Origin: an uncultured Clostridia bacterium
GTDB taxonomy: Bacteria > Bacillota > Clostridia > Oscillospirales > QAKW01
Length of the DNA: 6,358 bases
Direction: 5' to 3'
NCBI GenBank assembly: GCA_944387905.1
Contig: CALXGU010000092.1
Location: 1-6,358 of the forward strand
Shown: in pieces, positions 5,520 through 6,358 of the stretch
Layout of the letters: each line of letters begins with the position of its first letter
Numbering within the stretch: the stretch's first letter is position 1
The notes under the pieces: model-generated
Seen by the model: only the letters and a program-made list of their open reading frames with translations
What the model was told of the DNA's origin: nothing
Databases searched by the model: none
Program-made: the position numbers and the translations under genes

Positions 5520-6358
5520 TTGTTTTCACTTCCTTCAAAACGCACCGTTACGCTTTTGGCGTGTGCGGTGAGCCCCTCTGCCTTGGCGAAGGTGTCTATA
5601 TCCTGTGCTATTTTGCTCAGGCTGTTTTTTGAATAATATGTGTACTGGGTCTTTTTTACAAAATCGTCAACTGACAGAGGACTGGAAAAACGTGCCGTGC
5701 CGCTGGTGGGCAATGTGTGATTGGGACCGGCGTAGTAGTCTCCGACAGCCTCGGGACAGTATTTTCCGAGGAATACAGAGCCTGCGTTTTTTATTTCGCT
5801 CAGATAATCAAACGGGTTGTCCGTACATATCTCCAGATGCTCCGGCGCGAGCTGATTTGCGATATCCACTGCAGCTGATAAATTTTCAGCGATTATTATT
5901 TTTCCGTTGTCGTCTATTGATGCGCGGGCTATATCACGGCGCAGGAGCTTGGGTATTTGTTTTTCTATCTGCTCGGACACCTTGTATGCAAGCTCACGGC
6001 TGTCTGTAACAAGCACGGCGCTTGCCATTTTGTCATGCTCTGCCTGCGACAGAAGGTCCGCCGCCACATATTCGGGATTGCAGCTGCCGTCGGCTACGAT
6101 AAGTATTTCGCTCGGGCCGGCTATCATGTCGATTGCCACTTTGCCCAATACCTGACGTTTTGCCTCGGCGACATACGCATTCCCGGGCCCGACTATTTTG
6201 TCCACGCAGGGGATCGTCTGCGTTCCGTAAGCGAGCGCTGCTATTGCCTGTGCGCCTCCGGATTTGAAAATACGCTGTACGCCAGCTATTTTTGCCGCCG
6301 CCAGTATTGCCGGATTGACACGCCCGTTAGCGGACGGGGGCGTGGTGATCACTATAAG
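5516..6358 (-). CDS. hisD: Histidinol dehydrogenase, C-terminal part (5' end outside window)
   Basis: Catalyses the last two steps of histidine synthesis: NAD-dependent oxidation of L-histidinol through histidinal to L-histidine, as a cytosolic zinc enzyme. The reading frame is open to the window edge, giving 280 residues of a protein that is usually about 430, so roughly the first 150 residues are missing. The GTG near 6352 is internal: the frame continues upstream and reads into the family's conserved TPP segment. Numbered from the first codon in the window, Gln105 and His108 (LLSQAEHD), Asp207 (GDYYAGPNH) and His266 (LTAHAKSV) match the zinc ligands, and Glu173-His174 (APEHLEI) match the catalytic pair. 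SGGAQAIAALAYGT, DKIVGPGNAYVAEAKR and AGPSEILIVAD are typical family blocks. Its TGA stop overlaps the hisC start as ATGA. HisG, with or without HisZ, would be expected just upstream. Confidence 0.97.
   Translation of the reverse strand, partial: LIVITTPPSANGRVNPAILAAAKIAGVQRIFKSGGAQAIAALAYGTQTIPCVDKIVGPGNAYVAEAKRQVLGKVAIDMIAGPSEILIVADGSCNPEYVAADLLSQAEHDKMASAVLVTDSRELAYKVSEQIEKQIPKLLRRDIARASIDDNGKIIIAENLSAAVDIANQLAPEHLEICTDNPFDYLSEIKNAGSVFLGKYCPEAVGDYYAGPNHTLPTSGTARFSSPLSVDDFVKKTQYTYYSKNSLSKIAQDIDTFAKAEGLTAHAKSVTVRFEGSENK

Overview
The window holds most of a histidine biosynthesis operon, all of it on the minus strand. Read in the direction of transcription (right to left) the order is hisD (5' part cut by the window edge) - hisC - hisB - hisH - hisA - hisF - hisIE - a PHP-family histidinol-phosphate phosphatase. 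A 3' untranslated region of about 310 bases follows, with a 41/42-base tandem repeat and two stem-loops that look like the operon terminator. No convincing gene lies on the plus strand.

The organism is probably a member of the Firmicutes, most likely Clostridia. The pointers are a monofunctional HisB, a fused HisI-HisE, a separate PHP-type phosphatase instead of the HisB-N phosphatase of enterobacteria, strong GGAGG-type ribosome binding sites at most genes, and moderate G+C. This is inference from layout and motifs; species and genus cannot be read from the window.

The genes supply every step of histidine synthesis after the first. HisIE hydrolyses and ring-opens PR-ATP, and HisA isomerises ProFAR to PRFAR. 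HisH and HisF together make imidazole-glycerol phosphate and AICAR. HisB dehydrates it, HisC transaminates, the PHP phosphatase removes phosphate, and HisD oxidises histidinol to histidine. Only the ATP phosphoribosyltransferase (HisG, often with HisZ) is missing; it is expected upstream of hisD, beyond position 6358, along with the operon promoter and any leader.

Genes are packed with overlapping stop and start codons (ATGA at four junctions, TAATG at one), a 12-base gap before hisIE and a 14-base overlap before the phosphatase. This suggests one transcript with translational coupling. All catalytic residues I checked are present, so the operon looks functional.

I found no undescribed system. 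The parts worth a second look are in the 3' region (1-311): the tandem repeat, its possible kinship with the end of the phosphatase gene, a 60-codon open frame continuing in frame past the phosphatase stop, and the paired stem-loops.
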